From assembly GCF_042685265.1 (NCBI RefSeq), contig NZ_JBHUMX010000041.1: a DNA stretch of 64,000 nucleotides. One strand, 5' to 3'. Shown here one piece after another: positions 43,266 to 52,199 of this stretch (position 1 is the first letter of the stretch; every line of letters starts with the position of its first letter). Below the pieces are notes generated by a model. That model searched no databases and was not told where the DNA came from. It saw only the letters and a list, made by a program, of their open reading frames with translations. Source of the DNA: Oceanobacillus_B kapialis (GTDB taxonomy: Bacteria > Bacillota > Bacilli > Bacillales > Amphibacillaceae). Made by a program: the position numbers and the translations under genes.

Positions 43266-43374
43266 TTATAGTATTGTAATGGATAACATGAATAATTATT
43301 ATAAATCTTTCGTTAACTTTTGTTCATTACTCATCCATAGTGCTAAAATAGAATTAAGTTGAGGAGGGTTACAA

Positions 43375-44292
43375 TTGAAGAAACTAACATTGGGAACAAG
43401 TGAATTAGAAGCTTCAAATATTTCTTTAGGATGTATGAGACTAGCAGGGCATACGGAAGAAAAAGCGGCAGAAATTCTGCACCATGCATTGGATCTTGGG
43501 ATTAATTTTTTTGATCATGCTGATATATATGGTGGAGGGGCATCAGAAGAAATATTTGCCAAGGCACTTAATATGAACCCAGCAATTCGAGAAAAGATGA
43601 TCCTTCAATCAAAATGTGGAATTAGAAAAGGTTTTTTTGATTTTTCAACATCCCATATTCTATCGTCTGTAGATGGTATCTTACAAAGACTTCAAACAGA
43701 CTATCTGGATGTTCTATTACTACACCGGCCTGACGCGTTAGTAGAGCCTGAAGAAGTTGCTGAGTCATTTTCTACACTGGAGAAAAGTGGCAAGGTACGT
43801 CATTTTGGGGTGAGCAATCACACGCCAATGCAAATTGAATTATTAAAGAAATATGTGGATCAGGATCTAATCGTTAATCAATTACAATTTGGTGTCATGC
43901 ATACTGGTATGATTGATGCTGGATTGCAAGCGAATACGAAGCATCCCAATGGTGTGGACAGAGATGGAGCTGTCTTAGATTATAGCAGACTGAATAATGT
44001 GACGATTCAAGCTTGGTCACCTTTCCAATATGGCTTTTTCAAAGGAGTATTTATCGATAACGAAAAGTTTCCTGAACTGAATCATGTTTTGCAAACCATA
44101 GCTGATGAATATAATGTAACGAAAACAACAATTGCAATTGCATGGATTTTACGCCATCCAGCAAAGATCCAGACCATTGTTGGGACAATGAATACAGAAC
44201 GCATGTCTACTATTGCCGATGCCTCTGATCTTGTTCTAGATAGAGAGGAATGGTATGAAATTTATCGGGCAGCTGGGAATGAACTTCCATAG
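43375..44292 (+). CDS. Aldo/keto reductase
   Basis: A 305-residue AKR of the YdhF/YcsN type. The catalytic tetrad appears as Asp and Tyr in FFDHADIYGGGASEE, Lys in ILQSKCGIRKGFFD and His in DVLLLHRPDALVEP. QAWSPFQYGFFKG and the C-terminal AWILRHPAKIQTIVGTMN bind NADPH. Substrate unknown. TTG start behind GAGGAGGG. Confidence 0.93.
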   Translation: MKKLTLGTSELEASNISLGCMRLAGHTEEKAAEILHHALDLGINFFDHADIYGGGASEEIFAKALNMNPAIREKMILQSKCGIRKGFFDFSTSHILSSVDGILQRLQTDYLDVLLLHRPDALVEPEEVAESFSTLEKSGKVRHFGVSNHTPMQIELLKKYVDQDLIVNQLQFGVMHTGMIDAGLQANTKHPNGVDRDGAVLDYSRLNNVTIQAWSPFQYGFFKGVFIDNEKFPELNHVLQTIADEYNVTKTTIAIAWILRHPAKIQTIVGTMNTERMSTIADASDLVLDREEWYEIYRAAGNELP

Positions 44293-44318
44293 AAAAATCA
44301 CACTATAATGGATCCGTT

Positions 44319-44376
44319 TAAAAGCCGTCCATTCAAAAGTAATTCTTAATTGACTATCGGGCAGGATGGCTTTTAA
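44319..44376 (+). terminator. Probable terminator after the aldo/keto reductase gene
   Basis: AAAAGCCGTCC pairs with GGATGGCTTTT (one G-U pair) around a long loop. Confidence 0.5.
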
Positions 44377-44405
44377 GAGCACACGGGGACAGGGAGAAAG
44401 TTAAC

Positions 44406-44837
44406 ATGAGACATATAACATTCATTTTATTAGTAGGATCCTACCTTCTGGCATTGGTCATTAATTTAATGCCATCCATTAAATATCCTGATGCTTCTAT
44501 TGGCCTATTGAATATGTTTGTAACTATAGTATTTATTGTGTTGTTACTAGTATATGCTCAGAAAGGAAGTAAGTTTATTAGGGTGTTTTCAATACTAGGG
44601 GGTTTATCAGGGTTAATTGTATTTATTATCACTAGCTTTGAACAGGACATGATTGGTAACGGCGTTTTAGATCTAATCTCATCTATTCAATATCCCTTTT
44701 ACGTTATTTTTATTACACCATTATTCGGGGGTAATATGTTAATTAACCTCACCCCTGGGATATTTGCATTGTTAATGACTCTTGTTTATGGAGTTGGAAT
44801 TGTAGTAGGGTTTAACGTTTATTCTAAAGCAGAATAG
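44406..44837 (+). CDS. Hypothetical four-span membrane protein
   Basis: A 143-residue, very hydrophobic protein with four spans (about residues 3-20, 33-51, 58-75 and 112-136). No charged motif or known family is recognised. GGGACAGGGAGAAAG lies before ATG 44406. A terminator follows. Confidence 0.6.
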   Translation: MRHITFILLVGSYLLALVINLMPSIKYPDASIGLLNMFVTIVFIVLLLVYAQKGSKFIRVFSILGGLSGLIVFIITSFEQDMIGNGVLDLISSIQYPFYVIFITPLFGGNMLINLTPGIFALLMTLVYGVGIVVGFNVYSKAE

Positions 44838-44862
44838 ACGAGGTATTTGGAATAACTCAATA

Positions 44863-44897
44863 AACCGTCTGGCTTTAATAATCCAGGCGGTTTTTTA
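44863..44897 (+). terminator. Terminator
   Basis: AACCGTCTGG and CCAGGCGGTT form the stem, followed by TTTT. Confidence 0.85.
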
Positions 44898-44974
44898 GAT
44901 TAAATCTCTCGCCTTTTAACTTTAATGATTTTCGTCTAAAATGGTATCAAATGTTTATTATTAGGAGCGATGTT

Positions 44975-45679
44975 GTGTATAAGAATTCAGAGACGTTTTT
45001 AGCAACATTTAATCGAGTAGAAAAAGAAATCAAAGCGCTAATGATTTACCGTAAAGATATGAGCTTTTCGCGGTCCGTGAGAATACTTAGTAATTCAAAT
45101 GCAATCGTTAGAAAATATATGGATGATTTACTGGAATATGCTGAACTGCGTAACGCTATTGTACATAACAAGGTTGATATGACACATGCAATCGCTGAAC
45201 CCCATGACTCTGTGGTTGAAAGAATTAAATTAATTGAGAAAGAGCTAACTGAGCCGATCAGGGTAATACCTGCTTTTTCACGTGCCGTATACGTGTTCCA
45301 AGAGGACGATGCGCTTCATAAGCTTTTGACTGTCATCCATGAAAAAGGTCTTTCAAAGTTTCCCATATACAAGGAGCGGGAATTTGTGGGACTAGTCACC
45401 CAGAAAGGTATCACGAGATGGCTAGCAGGAAATATAGGAGTCCGTTCACAAGACATTAAAGAAACCAAGATTAAAGATGTTTTAGCATTCCAACAAGGGG
45501 ATAACTACCAATTCATTCGTATGGAGACAAGTCAATCAGATGCCTTGGAATATTTTAGAGGAAATATAGGTGAAGGAAGCAGGCTTGAGGCGCTCCTTAT
45601 AACGAAAAATGGTGATGCAAACGAGCAATTATTAGGTATTATTACGCCTTGGGACATTGTGCATTCCAAGGAAGAATAA
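44975..45679 (+). CDS. HEPN-like domain fused to a CBS pair
   Basis: A 234-residue protein. Residues 1-95 are helical and carry YAELRNAIVH, an R-N-x3-H arrangement (Arg59, His64) typical of HEPN ribonuclease domains. Residues about 100-234 form two CBS motifs (VFQEDDALHKLLTVIHEKG, SKFPIYKEREFVGLVTQKG; ALLITKNG, LLGIITPWDIVHS), which usually sense adenine nucleotides. GTG 44975 is preferred with AGGAG at 44963-44967; a longer ATG frame lies over that site. The exonuclease gene follows after 12 bases. HEPN assignment rests on the motif and helix pattern only. Confidence 0.7.
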   Translation: MYKNSETFLATFNRVEKEIKALMIYRKDMSFSRSVRILSNSNAIVRKYMDDLLEYAELRNAIVHNKVDMTHAIAEPHDSVVERIKLIEKELTEPIRVIPAFSRAVYVFQEDDALHKLLTVIHEKGLSKFPIYKEREFVGLVTQKGITRWLAGNIGVRSQDIKETKIKDVLAFQQGDNYQFIRMETSQSDALEYFRGNIGEGSRLEALLITKNGDANEQLLGIITPWDIVHSKEE

Positions 45680-45691
45680 GGGGGGAGTAGA

Positions 45692-46303
45692 ATGAAGTTT
45701 GTCTCCATAGATTTTGAGACGGCAAATGAAAAACGCTACAGTCCATGTTCTGTAGGGATTGTGGTAGCAAATGAAGAGGAGATTTTGGAAGAGTATTATA
45801 GCCTAATTAACCCAATTACAAGCTTTAGTTCATTTAATACACGTATTCATGGGATTACCGAAAAGGATGTAGAGGATGCACCGACGTTTGCTGAAATATG
45901 GCCTGTCCTGAATCAGTATCTTTCAAATCATGTTGTGCTCGCACATAATGCCAGCTTTGACATGAGTGTTATTAGGCAGACGCTTGATTACTTTCAGCTT
46001 CCATATCCGGAAATGGACTATCTATGTACAGCAAATATTTCTCGTAAAATATGGCCTGACTTGTACAATCATAAACTGAACACGGTAGCTGCCCACCATT
46101 CTATTGTTTTTGAACATCATCATGCATTAGAGGATGCTCGTGTAGCAGCAAAGATCTTTATGCAGTCTTTAAGGGAATATGGATCTCATTCAGTGGATGC
46201 TTTCTTAGATAAATGCCAGATTAGCAAAGGAAAAATTTACGAGCGAGGCTATTACCCACCAAAAGCAAAAAGAGCACGTCGCAGTAAAAGAATATATTTT
46301 TAA
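45692..46303 (+). CDS. DEDDh 3'-5' exonuclease
   Basis: A 203-residue DnaQ-like exonuclease. Exo I is VSIDFETANEKRYSPCSVG (Asp, Glu), Exo II VLAHNASFDMSVIRQTL (Asp) and Exo III HHALEDARVAAKIF (His, Asp), a complete DEDDh set. The C-terminus is basic (PPKAKRARRSKRIYF), suggesting nucleic acid binding. AAGGGGGGAGT precedes the ATG. Coupled in position to the HEPN-CBS gene. Confidence 0.92.
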   Translation: MKFVSIDFETANEKRYSPCSVGIVVANEEEILEEYYSLINPITSFSSFNTRIHGITEKDVEDAPTFAEIWPVLNQYLSNHVVLAHNASFDMSVIRQTLDYFQLPYPEMDYLCTANISRKIWPDLYNHKLNTVAAHHSIVFEHHHALEDARVAAKIFMQSLREYGSHSVDAFLDKCQISKGKIYERGYYPPKAKRARRSKRIYF

Positions 46304-46324
46304 TTGGGGTTAGATTTTCAGTGA

Positions 46325-46360
46325 AGAGGGAGGTCCTTTAGGGATCGTCTCTCTTTTTTT
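46325..46360 (+). terminator. Terminator after the exonuclease gene
   Basis: GAGGGAGGTCC pairs imperfectly with GGGATCGTCTCTC, followed by a run of nine T. Confidence 0.7.
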
Positions 46361-46496
46361 TTGTTATTTTTAAAGTAATTAAAGAGGATAAATTCCCGAA
46401 TAATTTACAATTAACACGCTTGCCTAATAGATTCGTTTGAATTAAACTAATAAAAAGAATATTCAGTATCTAATTCAGGAGAGTGGAGGGGAGAAA

Positions 46497-48083
46497 ATGG
46501 AAACAAAGGGACAGGAACATACTGAAGGGTTACTAAAAAGAGCTAGAAGAAATACGTTGGGTGATTTATTAGAAAGAACGAAAGAAAGAATGCCGGACAA
46601 AAATGCAATCGCTTACAAAGGGGAGTGGATAAACTACGGCAAACTTGATAACCTTGTCAATCAAACGGCACATGCTTTTCATAAAGCTGGCGTAAAGATA
46701 GGTGACCGTATCGTTATCATGTCAAAGAACAGCCAGGATTTTGTTGTAGCAATGTTTGCACTAGCAAGAGTAGGAGCTGTTATGATTCCCATCAACTACA
46801 TGCTTTCAAAGGACGATGTTGCTTACATTTTACATCATGCAGAGGTGAATGGACTAATTGCTTCTGAGGAGTATGCTTCCTTACTTGATGATGCAGCTGA
46901 AGAATTGAAGATTCAGGTCCGATATCTTATGGATGTAGCTGCAAATGAAGAGAGCACGTTTGAGGCATGGACGCCGCTTTCTTTGGCAAGGGACGGAGAG
47001 TCGACAGAACTATTTGAAGCTGATATTGAGGACGATGATCTCGCACATGTACTTTATACAAGTGGCACAGAGTCCCGTCCGAAAGGGGTAATGTTAACAC
47101 ATAAAAGCATTATTAGTGAGTATGTAAGTAGTATTATTGACGGAAAAATGGAAGAAAGCGATATTGCCATTCATGCACTGCCGCTTTATCATAGTGCTCA
47201 ATTACATGTGTTTCTGGGGCCGAGTATTTATATTGGCTCAAGTGGAATTATTCTTAGTCAAGCTGATCCGGAAAGCCTACTGCGAACAATTGAGAAAGAA
47301 GGAGCTACCCAACTATTTTGTCCACCTACTGTATGGATCGCACTCCTAAGGCACCCTGATTTTGATACCTATAATTTATCGACACTGGAAAAATGCTATT
47401 ATGGGGCAGCAATTATGCCAAAGGAAATTTTAAAAGAGCTTGCTGAAAGGCTTCCTAACGCAAGGTTTTGGAATTTTTATGGACAGACGGAAGTTGCGCC
47501 ACTAGCAACAGCACTTCAACCCGAAGACCAGCTAAGAAAGCTTGGATCTGCTGGGAAGCCTACGTTAAATGTACAAACAAAGATTATGGGCGAAGATGGA
47601 TTGGAAGTAGCCAGGGGGGAGATTGGCGAAATTGTGCATCGCTCTCCACATGCTATGAAGGGTTATTTGCACGATCCACAAAAAACAGAAGAAGCCTTTC
47701 AAAATGGCTGGTTTCACAGTGGGGACCTCGGGGTGATGGACGAAGAAGGATATATCACGATTATCGACCGGAAAAAGGATATGATTAATACCGGTGGTGT
47801 AAATGTTTCCTCAAGAGAGGTGGAGGAGACGATTTACCAGTTGGAAGGTGTTTCAGAGGTAGCGGTAATTAGCGTGCCAGATCCATACTGGATAGAGGCA
47901 GTAACCGCCGTTATAGTGCCCAAAAAGGACGTTAAACTATCTGAAACAGAAGTAATGGCATTTTGTCGTGAGCGTCTATCTACTTTTAAAGTACCAAAAC
48001 AAATAGAATTCACAGATGAACTACCAAAAAACCCCAGTGGAAAAGTACTTAAAAGAGCACTACGAGATCATTACGGAAAATAA
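46497..48083 (+). CDS. Long-chain acyl-CoA synthetase (AMP-binding)
   Basis: A 528-residue ANL-family enzyme. LYTSGTESRPKGVMLTHKSI is the P-loop (A3), YGQTEVAPLAT the A5 motif, GWFHSGDLGVMDEEGYITII the A7 region with the hinge Asp in DRKKDMINTGGVNVSSREVE, and PKNPSGKVLKRALRDHYGK contains the catalytic lysine. Expected reaction: ATP-dependent formation of acyl-CoA from a fatty or related acid. A strong GGAGAGTGGAGGGG site precedes the ATG. Monogenic, with a terminator at 48096. Confidence 0.93.
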   Translation: METKGQEHTEGLLKRARRNTLGDLLERTKERMPDKNAIAYKGEWINYGKLDNLVNQTAHAFHKAGVKIGDRIVIMSKNSQDFVVAMFALARVGAVMIPINYMLSKDDVAYILHHAEVNGLIASEEYASLLDDAAEELKIQVRYLMDVAANEESTFEAWTPLSLARDGESTELFEADIEDDDLAHVLYTSGTESRPKGVMLTHKSIISEYVSSIIDGKMEESDIAIHALPLYHSAQLHVFLGPSIYIGSSGIILSQADPESLLRTIEKEGATQLFCPPTVWIALLRHPDFDTYNLSTLEKCYYGAAIMPKEILKELAERLPNARFWNFYGQTEVAPLATALQPEDQLRKLGSAGKPTLNVQTKIMGEDGLEVARGEIGEIVHRSPHAMKGYLHDPQKTEEAFQNGWFHSGDLGVMDEEGYITIIDRKKDMINTGGVNVSSREVEETIYQLEGVSEVAVISVPDPYWIEAVTAVIVPKKDVKLSETEVMAFCRERLSTFKVPKQIEFTDELPKNPSGKVLKRALRDHYGK

Positions 48084-48095
48084 AAGGAAGAGAGG

Positions 48096-48121
48096 AGCAT
48101 CGCTGACGATGCTCTTTTTTA
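48096..48121 (+). terminator. Terminator after the acyl-CoA synthetase gene
   Basis: GAGCATCG and CGATGCTC around CTGA, followed by TTTTTT. Confidence 0.9.
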
Positions 48122-48176
48122 TGGCTAGGAATAGACCTGTGATCAAATGAAAAAACTACGGGAAGGAGGTGTAAAG

Positions 48177-48317
48177 ATGAGTGAAAAACAGGATAGCTGG
48201 AGTAAACGACGGGCAACGACCTCAGTAAACCCTCAAGGTCAGACAGAGGATACCGCTGATCATCAACCGAAATCGCAGTTAGAACAACGTGCAAAAAAGA
48301 AAAACTCAAAAATATAA
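48177..48317 (+). CDS. 46-residue hydrophilic protein upstream of csgA
   Basis: A very strong ribosome site (AAGGAGGTG) precedes ATG 48177. The protein, starting MSEKQDSWSKRRATTSVNPQ and ending in the basic RAKKKNSKI, has no hydrophobic segment and is probably disordered. No family recognised. It lies 12 bases before csgA and is likely co-transcribed, perhaps in the developing spore. Confidence 0.6.
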   Translation: MSEKQDSWSKRRATTSVNPQGQTEDTADHQPKSQLEQRAKKKNSKI

Positions 48318-48329
48318 GAGGTGAGCATG

Positions 48330-48578
48330 ATGGATCATACATTGGATTACCTCAGAGAGTCACTGGCAAATTACCAGGAAAGTGAAATGTGCCAGCATAT
48401 AATTAACAAATTAGAATCTAAATCCTATACTGGTGAAGGAGAATTCGTGAAGGACTTAGAAGCAGAAGAAATGACGTATCTGCATGATGTCCTTGAGAAT
48501 GAACTTGATTATGCAAAAAACGTTCAGTATGACCAGCGTGTTAAGGAATTGACGGAAGTAATTGAGTTGCTTTTTTAG
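48330..48578 (+). CDS. csgA: Sporulation-specific protein CsgA
   Basis: An 82-residue protein matching B. subtilis CsgA: TLDYLRESLANYQESEMCQH, EFVKDLEAEEMTYLHDVLEN and the closing RVKELTEVIELLF. CsgA is made in the forespore under sigma G, and some databases list it with acid-soluble spore proteins. The ATG at 48330 is about 7 bases after AGGTG; ATG 48327 and GTG 48321 are in frame upstream. Confidence 0.88.
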   Translation: MDHTLDYLRESLANYQESEMCQHIINKLESKSYTGEGEFVKDLEAEEMTYLHDVLENELDYAKNVQYDQRVKELTEVIELLF

Positions 48579-48750
48579 TTTGCATTTTAATGAACCCATC
48601 GACTTTCTGTTTAAAGATAGGATAATTTTACCATTGATAAATCGACAAAAAAGATATACGATATTAATACAAGCTGCAATGTACGTATTTCATTAAGTTT
48701 TAACCTCTAATGATAGAATAGGGAGTTTTACATCGGAGCAATAATGTCGT

Positions 48751-48905
48751 GCCGCCATAGTGTAGCGGAAGACAGGATGGTTTCTGCAAACACCCACTTG
48801 GTGAAGTGGTGGTTTAAAACTTTTTATATATAATACGGCAATTGTGGCCTGTAACTAATACAATGAACCAGGATCAGTTCCCTATGGAGCTGATCCTTTT
48901 TGCAT
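48751..48905 (+). ncRNA. tRNA-like sequence and terminator, possible small RNA
   Basis: The interval 48579-49002 has no gene. From 48751 it reads GCCGCCATAGTGTAGCGG, which looks like a tRNA acceptor strand and D-arm, then TTTCTGCAAACA, which resembles the Cys(GCA) anticodon loop. The hairpin CCACTT / AAGTGG follows and ACGGCA at 48835 pairs with only five acceptor bases. There is no proper T-arm. A terminator (AGGATCAG / CTGATCCT with TTTTTG) ends at about 48905, so a transcript is likely. It may be a degenerate tRNA or an unrelated small RNA. Confidence 0.3.
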
Positions 48906-49002
48906 TTTTAACGTGATAAGAATAGCTTCTCACAGTTGATTAGAAATGGATATTATCCGACTCCGTAACATCACGATACACTAACAGTAGGAGGGGATAA
49001 CC

Positions 49003-49374
49003 TTGACCTATAATTTTAAAAAGATTGATCATGTTCAATTAGCAGCACCAGTTGGATCCGAACAACAGGCAAGAGAATTTTACGGCAAACTATTAGGTTT
49101 TAAGGAAGTAGAGAAACCAGAGGCTTTAAAACAAAATGGAGGGGTTTGGTTTAAAGCTGGTGATGTACATATTCATATTGGAATAGAGCATTCTTTCAGA
49201 CCAGCTAAAAAGGCACATCCTGCCATTTTAGTTGCAAATCTTGATACATTAAAATACCGGCTTCGAATGTACGGAATTAACTGCGAAAATGATGATAAAT
49301 TGCCCGGTGCAAAACGCTTCTATGTGGAAGATCCATATGAAAACAGATTAGAGTTTTTAGAACGGTTGGAATAA
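49003..49374 (+). CDS. VOC (glyoxalase-like) family protein
   Basis: A 123-residue single VOC domain: FKKIDHVQLAAPVGSEQQAR and FYGKLLGFKEVEKPEALKQN at the start, VHIHIGIEH in the middle and KRFYVEDPYENRLEFLERLE at the end, with His and Glu metal positions kept. Substrate unknown. TTG start behind AGGAGGGG. Confidence 0.87.
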   Translation: MTYNFKKIDHVQLAAPVGSEQQAREFYGKLLGFKEVEKPEALKQNGGVWFKAGDVHIHIGIEHSFRPAKKAHPAILVANLDTLKYRLRMYGINCENDDKLPGAKRFYVEDPYENRLEFLERLE

Positions 49375-49424
49375 CGGGAGCTGAAAGCGAAATTTTTAGA
49401 ATGTTTTTTTATTTAATATTAGGG

Positions 49425-49668
49425 TTGAAACTGTGTCCTGACATGCTATACTAATACCATTCTAATTTAATAGTATTCATATAATAGTGGGGATATGGCC
49501 CACAAGTTTCTACCGGTTTACCGTAAATAAACCGACTATGAGTTTAAAGAATGGAAGGATTATACCTTAATCATGGTGTAATTTTTTCGTTGTCTTTTTA
49601 ATGGCAAAGCTTGAAGGATGTGCCGCTCATAGTATGAGTTGGACGCACCCTTCAAGCTTTTTTATTTT
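49425..49668 (+). promoter_or_regulatory. Guanine riboswitch with promoter and terminator (xpt-pbuX leader)
   Basis: Promoter TTGAAA (49425) and TATACT (49447) at 16-base spacing. The aptamer at 49475-49543 shows P1 (TTCATA / TATGAG), P2 (GTGGG / CCCAC), the core TTTCTACC, P3 (GGTTT / AAACC) with CCGTAAA, and J3/1 GACTATG, whose C marks guanine or hypoxanthine binding. The terminator AAGCTTGAAGG / CCTTCAAGCTT with a T-run ends at 49668. Its apical CTCATAGT can pair with ACTATGAG of P1, giving the antiterminator. Guanine therefore turns xpt-pbuX off. Confidence 0.95.
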
Positions 49669-49689
49669 TAAACGAAAGGAAGAGATACC

Positions 49690-50277
49690 GTGAACAAGCT
49701 AGAAAGTACGATTTTAAACGAAGGAAAGGTTTTATCAGAAACGGTTCTAAAAGTAGATTCCTTTCTAAATCATCAAATTGATCCAGAGCTCATGAAGCAA
49801 ATTGGTGAGGAGTTTGCAGCCCGATTTGCAAACGCTGGAGTTACCAAAATTCTCACGTTGGAATCATCAGGAATTGCCCCATCAGTAATGACAGGCCTTA
49901 CGATGAATGTTCCTGTTGTTTTTGCAAGAAAACGGAAATCACTTACCTTACTGAATGATTTGTATTCTGCAGAGGTACATTCTTTTACGAAGAAGGAAAC
50001 CAATGAAATTTCCATTTCCAGTGATTACATTGGCAAAGGTGATGTCGTACTTGTTATCGATGATTTTCTTGCAAATGGACAAGCTGTATTGGGCTTAATG
50101 GACATCATTGACCAGGCTGGTGCATCACTCGCTGGTATTGGAATAGTGATAGAAAAAGGGTTTCAAGACGGTGGAAAAATGATCCGTGATAAAGGTATAC
50201 ATGTAGAATCATTAGCAATTATTGATTCACTAGCAGAAGGAAAAGTTACATTTCGAAAAGAGGGGGCATTGAAATGA
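49690..50277 (+). CDS. xpt: Xanthine phosphoribosyltransferase
   Basis: A 195-residue type I phosphoribosyltransferase. The PRPP loop is VVLVIDDFLANGQAVLG, and VFARKRKSLTLLNDLYSAEV is the Xpt-specific central segment. It salvages xanthine to XMP. GTG start behind AAGGAAGAG, 22 bases after the riboswitch terminator; the stop overlaps pbuX by 4 bases. Confidence 0.97.
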   Translation: MNKLESTILNEGKVLSETVLKVDSFLNHQIDPELMKQIGEEFAARFANAGVTKILTLESSGIAPSVMTGLTMNVPVVFARKRKSLTLLNDLYSAEVHSFTKKETNEISISSDYIGKGDVVLVIDDFLANGQAVLGLMDIIDQAGASLAGIGIVIEKGFQDGGKMIRDKGIHVESLAIIDSLAEGKVTFRKEGALK

Positions 50278-51569
50278 AAACAGCAGCACTAGGAATTCAG
50301 CACGTACTGGCAATGTATGCAGGTGCAATATTAGTACCACTTATCGTAGGGGAAGCGTTAGGCTTAACCTCTGAGCAATTAACATATCTTGTTGCCATCG
50401 ATATATTTATGTGTGGAGTTGCAACAATCCTGCAACTTGTGAACAACCGCTTTTTTGGTATTGGGTTGCCTGTTGTTCTCGGTTGTACCTTTACAGCAGT
50501 TGGTCCAATGATCGCTATTGGTGGAGAATTTGGAATTTCAGCCATTTACGGAGCAATCCTTGTTTCAGGACTTGTCGTTATACTTATTAGTGGATTCTTC
50601 GGGAAAATGGTGCGTTTCTTCCCACCGGTTGTAACTGGCTCTGTTGTAACGATTATCGGTATTACGCTTATTCCAGTAGCAATTAATAATATGGGAGGCG
50701 GAGAAGGAGCAGCGGATTTTGGCTCTCTTACAAATATTTCATTAGCTTTTGGTACCTTAATCTTCATCATCTTAATGTATCGATTTACTAGCGGATTCTT
50801 ACGCTCTGTCTCTATCCTTATTGGATTAGTTGTAGGTACTATTGTCGCTTCCTTTATGGGGAAAGTAGACTTTGCAGCAGTAGGGGAAGCATCTTATTTT
50901 CATATTGTTCAACCATTCTATTTTGGAGCTCCAACATTTGAGTGGTCAGCGATTCTAACGATGGTACTTGTAGCGATTGTTTCATTAGTAGAGTCAACTG
51001 GTGTTTATTTTGCTTTGGGAGATATCACGGAACGAAAATTAAATGAAAAAGATTTAACAAAAGGATATCGTGCTGAAGGGCTTGCTATCTTGCTTGGCGG
51101 TTTCTTTAATGCATTTCCGTACACAGCATTTTCTCAAAACGTAGGACTAATCCAGATGACTGGTGTGAAATCTATTAAAGTGATTATGACAGCAGGCATT
51201 ATGCTGGTAACCCTTGGCCTTGTACCAAAGATTGCTGCACTAACTACCATTATTCCAACATCTGTTCTAGGCGGTGCCATGATTGCTATGTTCGGTATGG
51301 TTATTGCACAAGGCATCAAGATGCTAGGCAATGTGCTATCTAATTCTCCAGAAAACTCTATGATCATTGCATGTTCAGTCGGAATGGGACTTGGTGTTAC
51401 AGTGGTTCCTGAATTATTTGCACAGCTTCCAAACAGTCTGCAAATCTTAACTAGTAATGGTATTGTGGCTGGAAGTGTTACGGCAATTGTATTAAATATA
51501 ATCTTTAATATGATTCCTTCTAAGAAGTCATCTGCAGATACTGCAAGGCTTGTTGAAGAGAGTGCGTAA
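50274..51569 (+). CDS. pbuX: Xanthine permease
   Basis: A 431-residue NCS2 nucleobase transporter with about 14 helices. GIQHVLAMYAGAILVPLIVG is the N-terminal signature, GLPVVLGCTFTAVGPMIAIG lies in helix 3, LVESTGVYFALGDITERKL is the central substrate-site motif and NAFPYTAFSQNVGLIQMTGV the NCS2 motif. It couples xanthine uptake to protons. ATGA overlap with xpt and the shared riboswitch confirm the operon. Confidence 0.97.
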   Translation: MKTAALGIQHVLAMYAGAILVPLIVGEALGLTSEQLTYLVAIDIFMCGVATILQLVNNRFFGIGLPVVLGCTFTAVGPMIAIGGEFGISAIYGAILVSGLVVILISGFFGKMVRFFPPVVTGSVVTIIGITLIPVAINNMGGGEGAADFGSLTNISLAFGTLIFIILMYRFTSGFLRSVSILIGLVVGTIVASFMGKVDFAAVGEASYFHIVQPFYFGAPTFEWSAILTMVLVAIVSLVESTGVYFALGDITERKLNEKDLTKGYRAEGLAILLGGFFNAFPYTAFSQNVGLIQMTGVKSIKVIMTAGIMLVTLGLVPKIAALTTIIPTSVLGGAMIAMFGMVIAQGIKMLGNVLSNSPENSMIIACSVGMGLGVTVVPELFAQLPNSLQILTSNGIVAGSVTAIVLNIIFNMIPSKKSSADTARLVEESA

Positions 51570-51579
51570 ATAACGAACA

Positions 51580-52080
51580 AAAGCGCAAGCGCCCGTTTTA
51601 AGGAACGCCGACTAAGTTCGCCTCGTCCTGAGGCAACGTCGGCATGAGGCAACGTCGGCATGACCCGGATCCTTCGGGCCCACGTAGCGAGTGGAACGAG
51701 TCAACTGAGATAATGTTTCATGCCCCTGCATCAGGGGTATGTCGGCGTTGGCCGGCAAGGCCGGTTTTAGTCGACCTTCCTTTATTTTACGAACCGATGA
51801 TGACTTTCACCACAAGGGTATAAGTGCGACTAAGCCTCTGGTTAAAAGAAAAGCGCAGAGCGTCGTTTAGAAACGTAGCGGATGGAGCGAATCAACTGAG
51901 ATAAAGGAATCACGGTGAGGATACGAACCGATGATGACTTATCGTAGGGCGATGCGTGAAGCCGCCTAGTTTCTGACGCTCGGAGCTAGACACAACACCA
52001 GTCGGCAAGTCTTCTTTATCGTAGGGCGATTCCGTGAAGTCGCCTAGTTTCTGGGCGCTGTAGCTGGACGTGGCTGTTGA
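51580..52080. repeat. GC-rich composite repeat region
   Basis: Most of the 630-base interval 51570-52199 carries no gene and is clearly richer in GC than its surroundings. It holds internal duplicates: an 18-bp unit ACGAACCGATGATGACTT at 51789 and 51923; CGAATCAACTGAGATAA-type copies near 51694 and 51888; a 52-bp unit starting TTATCGTAGGGCGAT at 51939 and 52016; and AACGTCGGCATGAGGC-type copies near 51640. Flanking AAAAGCGC and GGAGCTAGAC motifs resemble intergenic repeats I recall from other Bacillaceae. Confidence 0.8.
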
Positions 52081-52126
52081 TGTCAATGAACAACATACTG
52101 CCAATTATTTATACTTCCTTATCTAC

Positions 52127-52172
52127 AAAAAAAGGTAGGTGAGTACAATCCGTGCTTCCTACCTTTTTTATT
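52127..52172. terminator. Bidirectional terminator
   Basis: AAAAAAAGGTAGG and CCTACCTTTTTTT pair around a 17-base loop, just beyond the 3' end of the sgrR-like gene. Confidence 0.85.
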
Positions 52173-52199
52173 ATAGTTTTTTCTTGCTGAACACCACTT

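Noticed and set aside
48049..48342. 97-residue minus-strand frame opposite csgA's upstream gene
   Set aside because: It crosses a terminator and the end of the acyl-CoA synthetase gene and shows no start signal.
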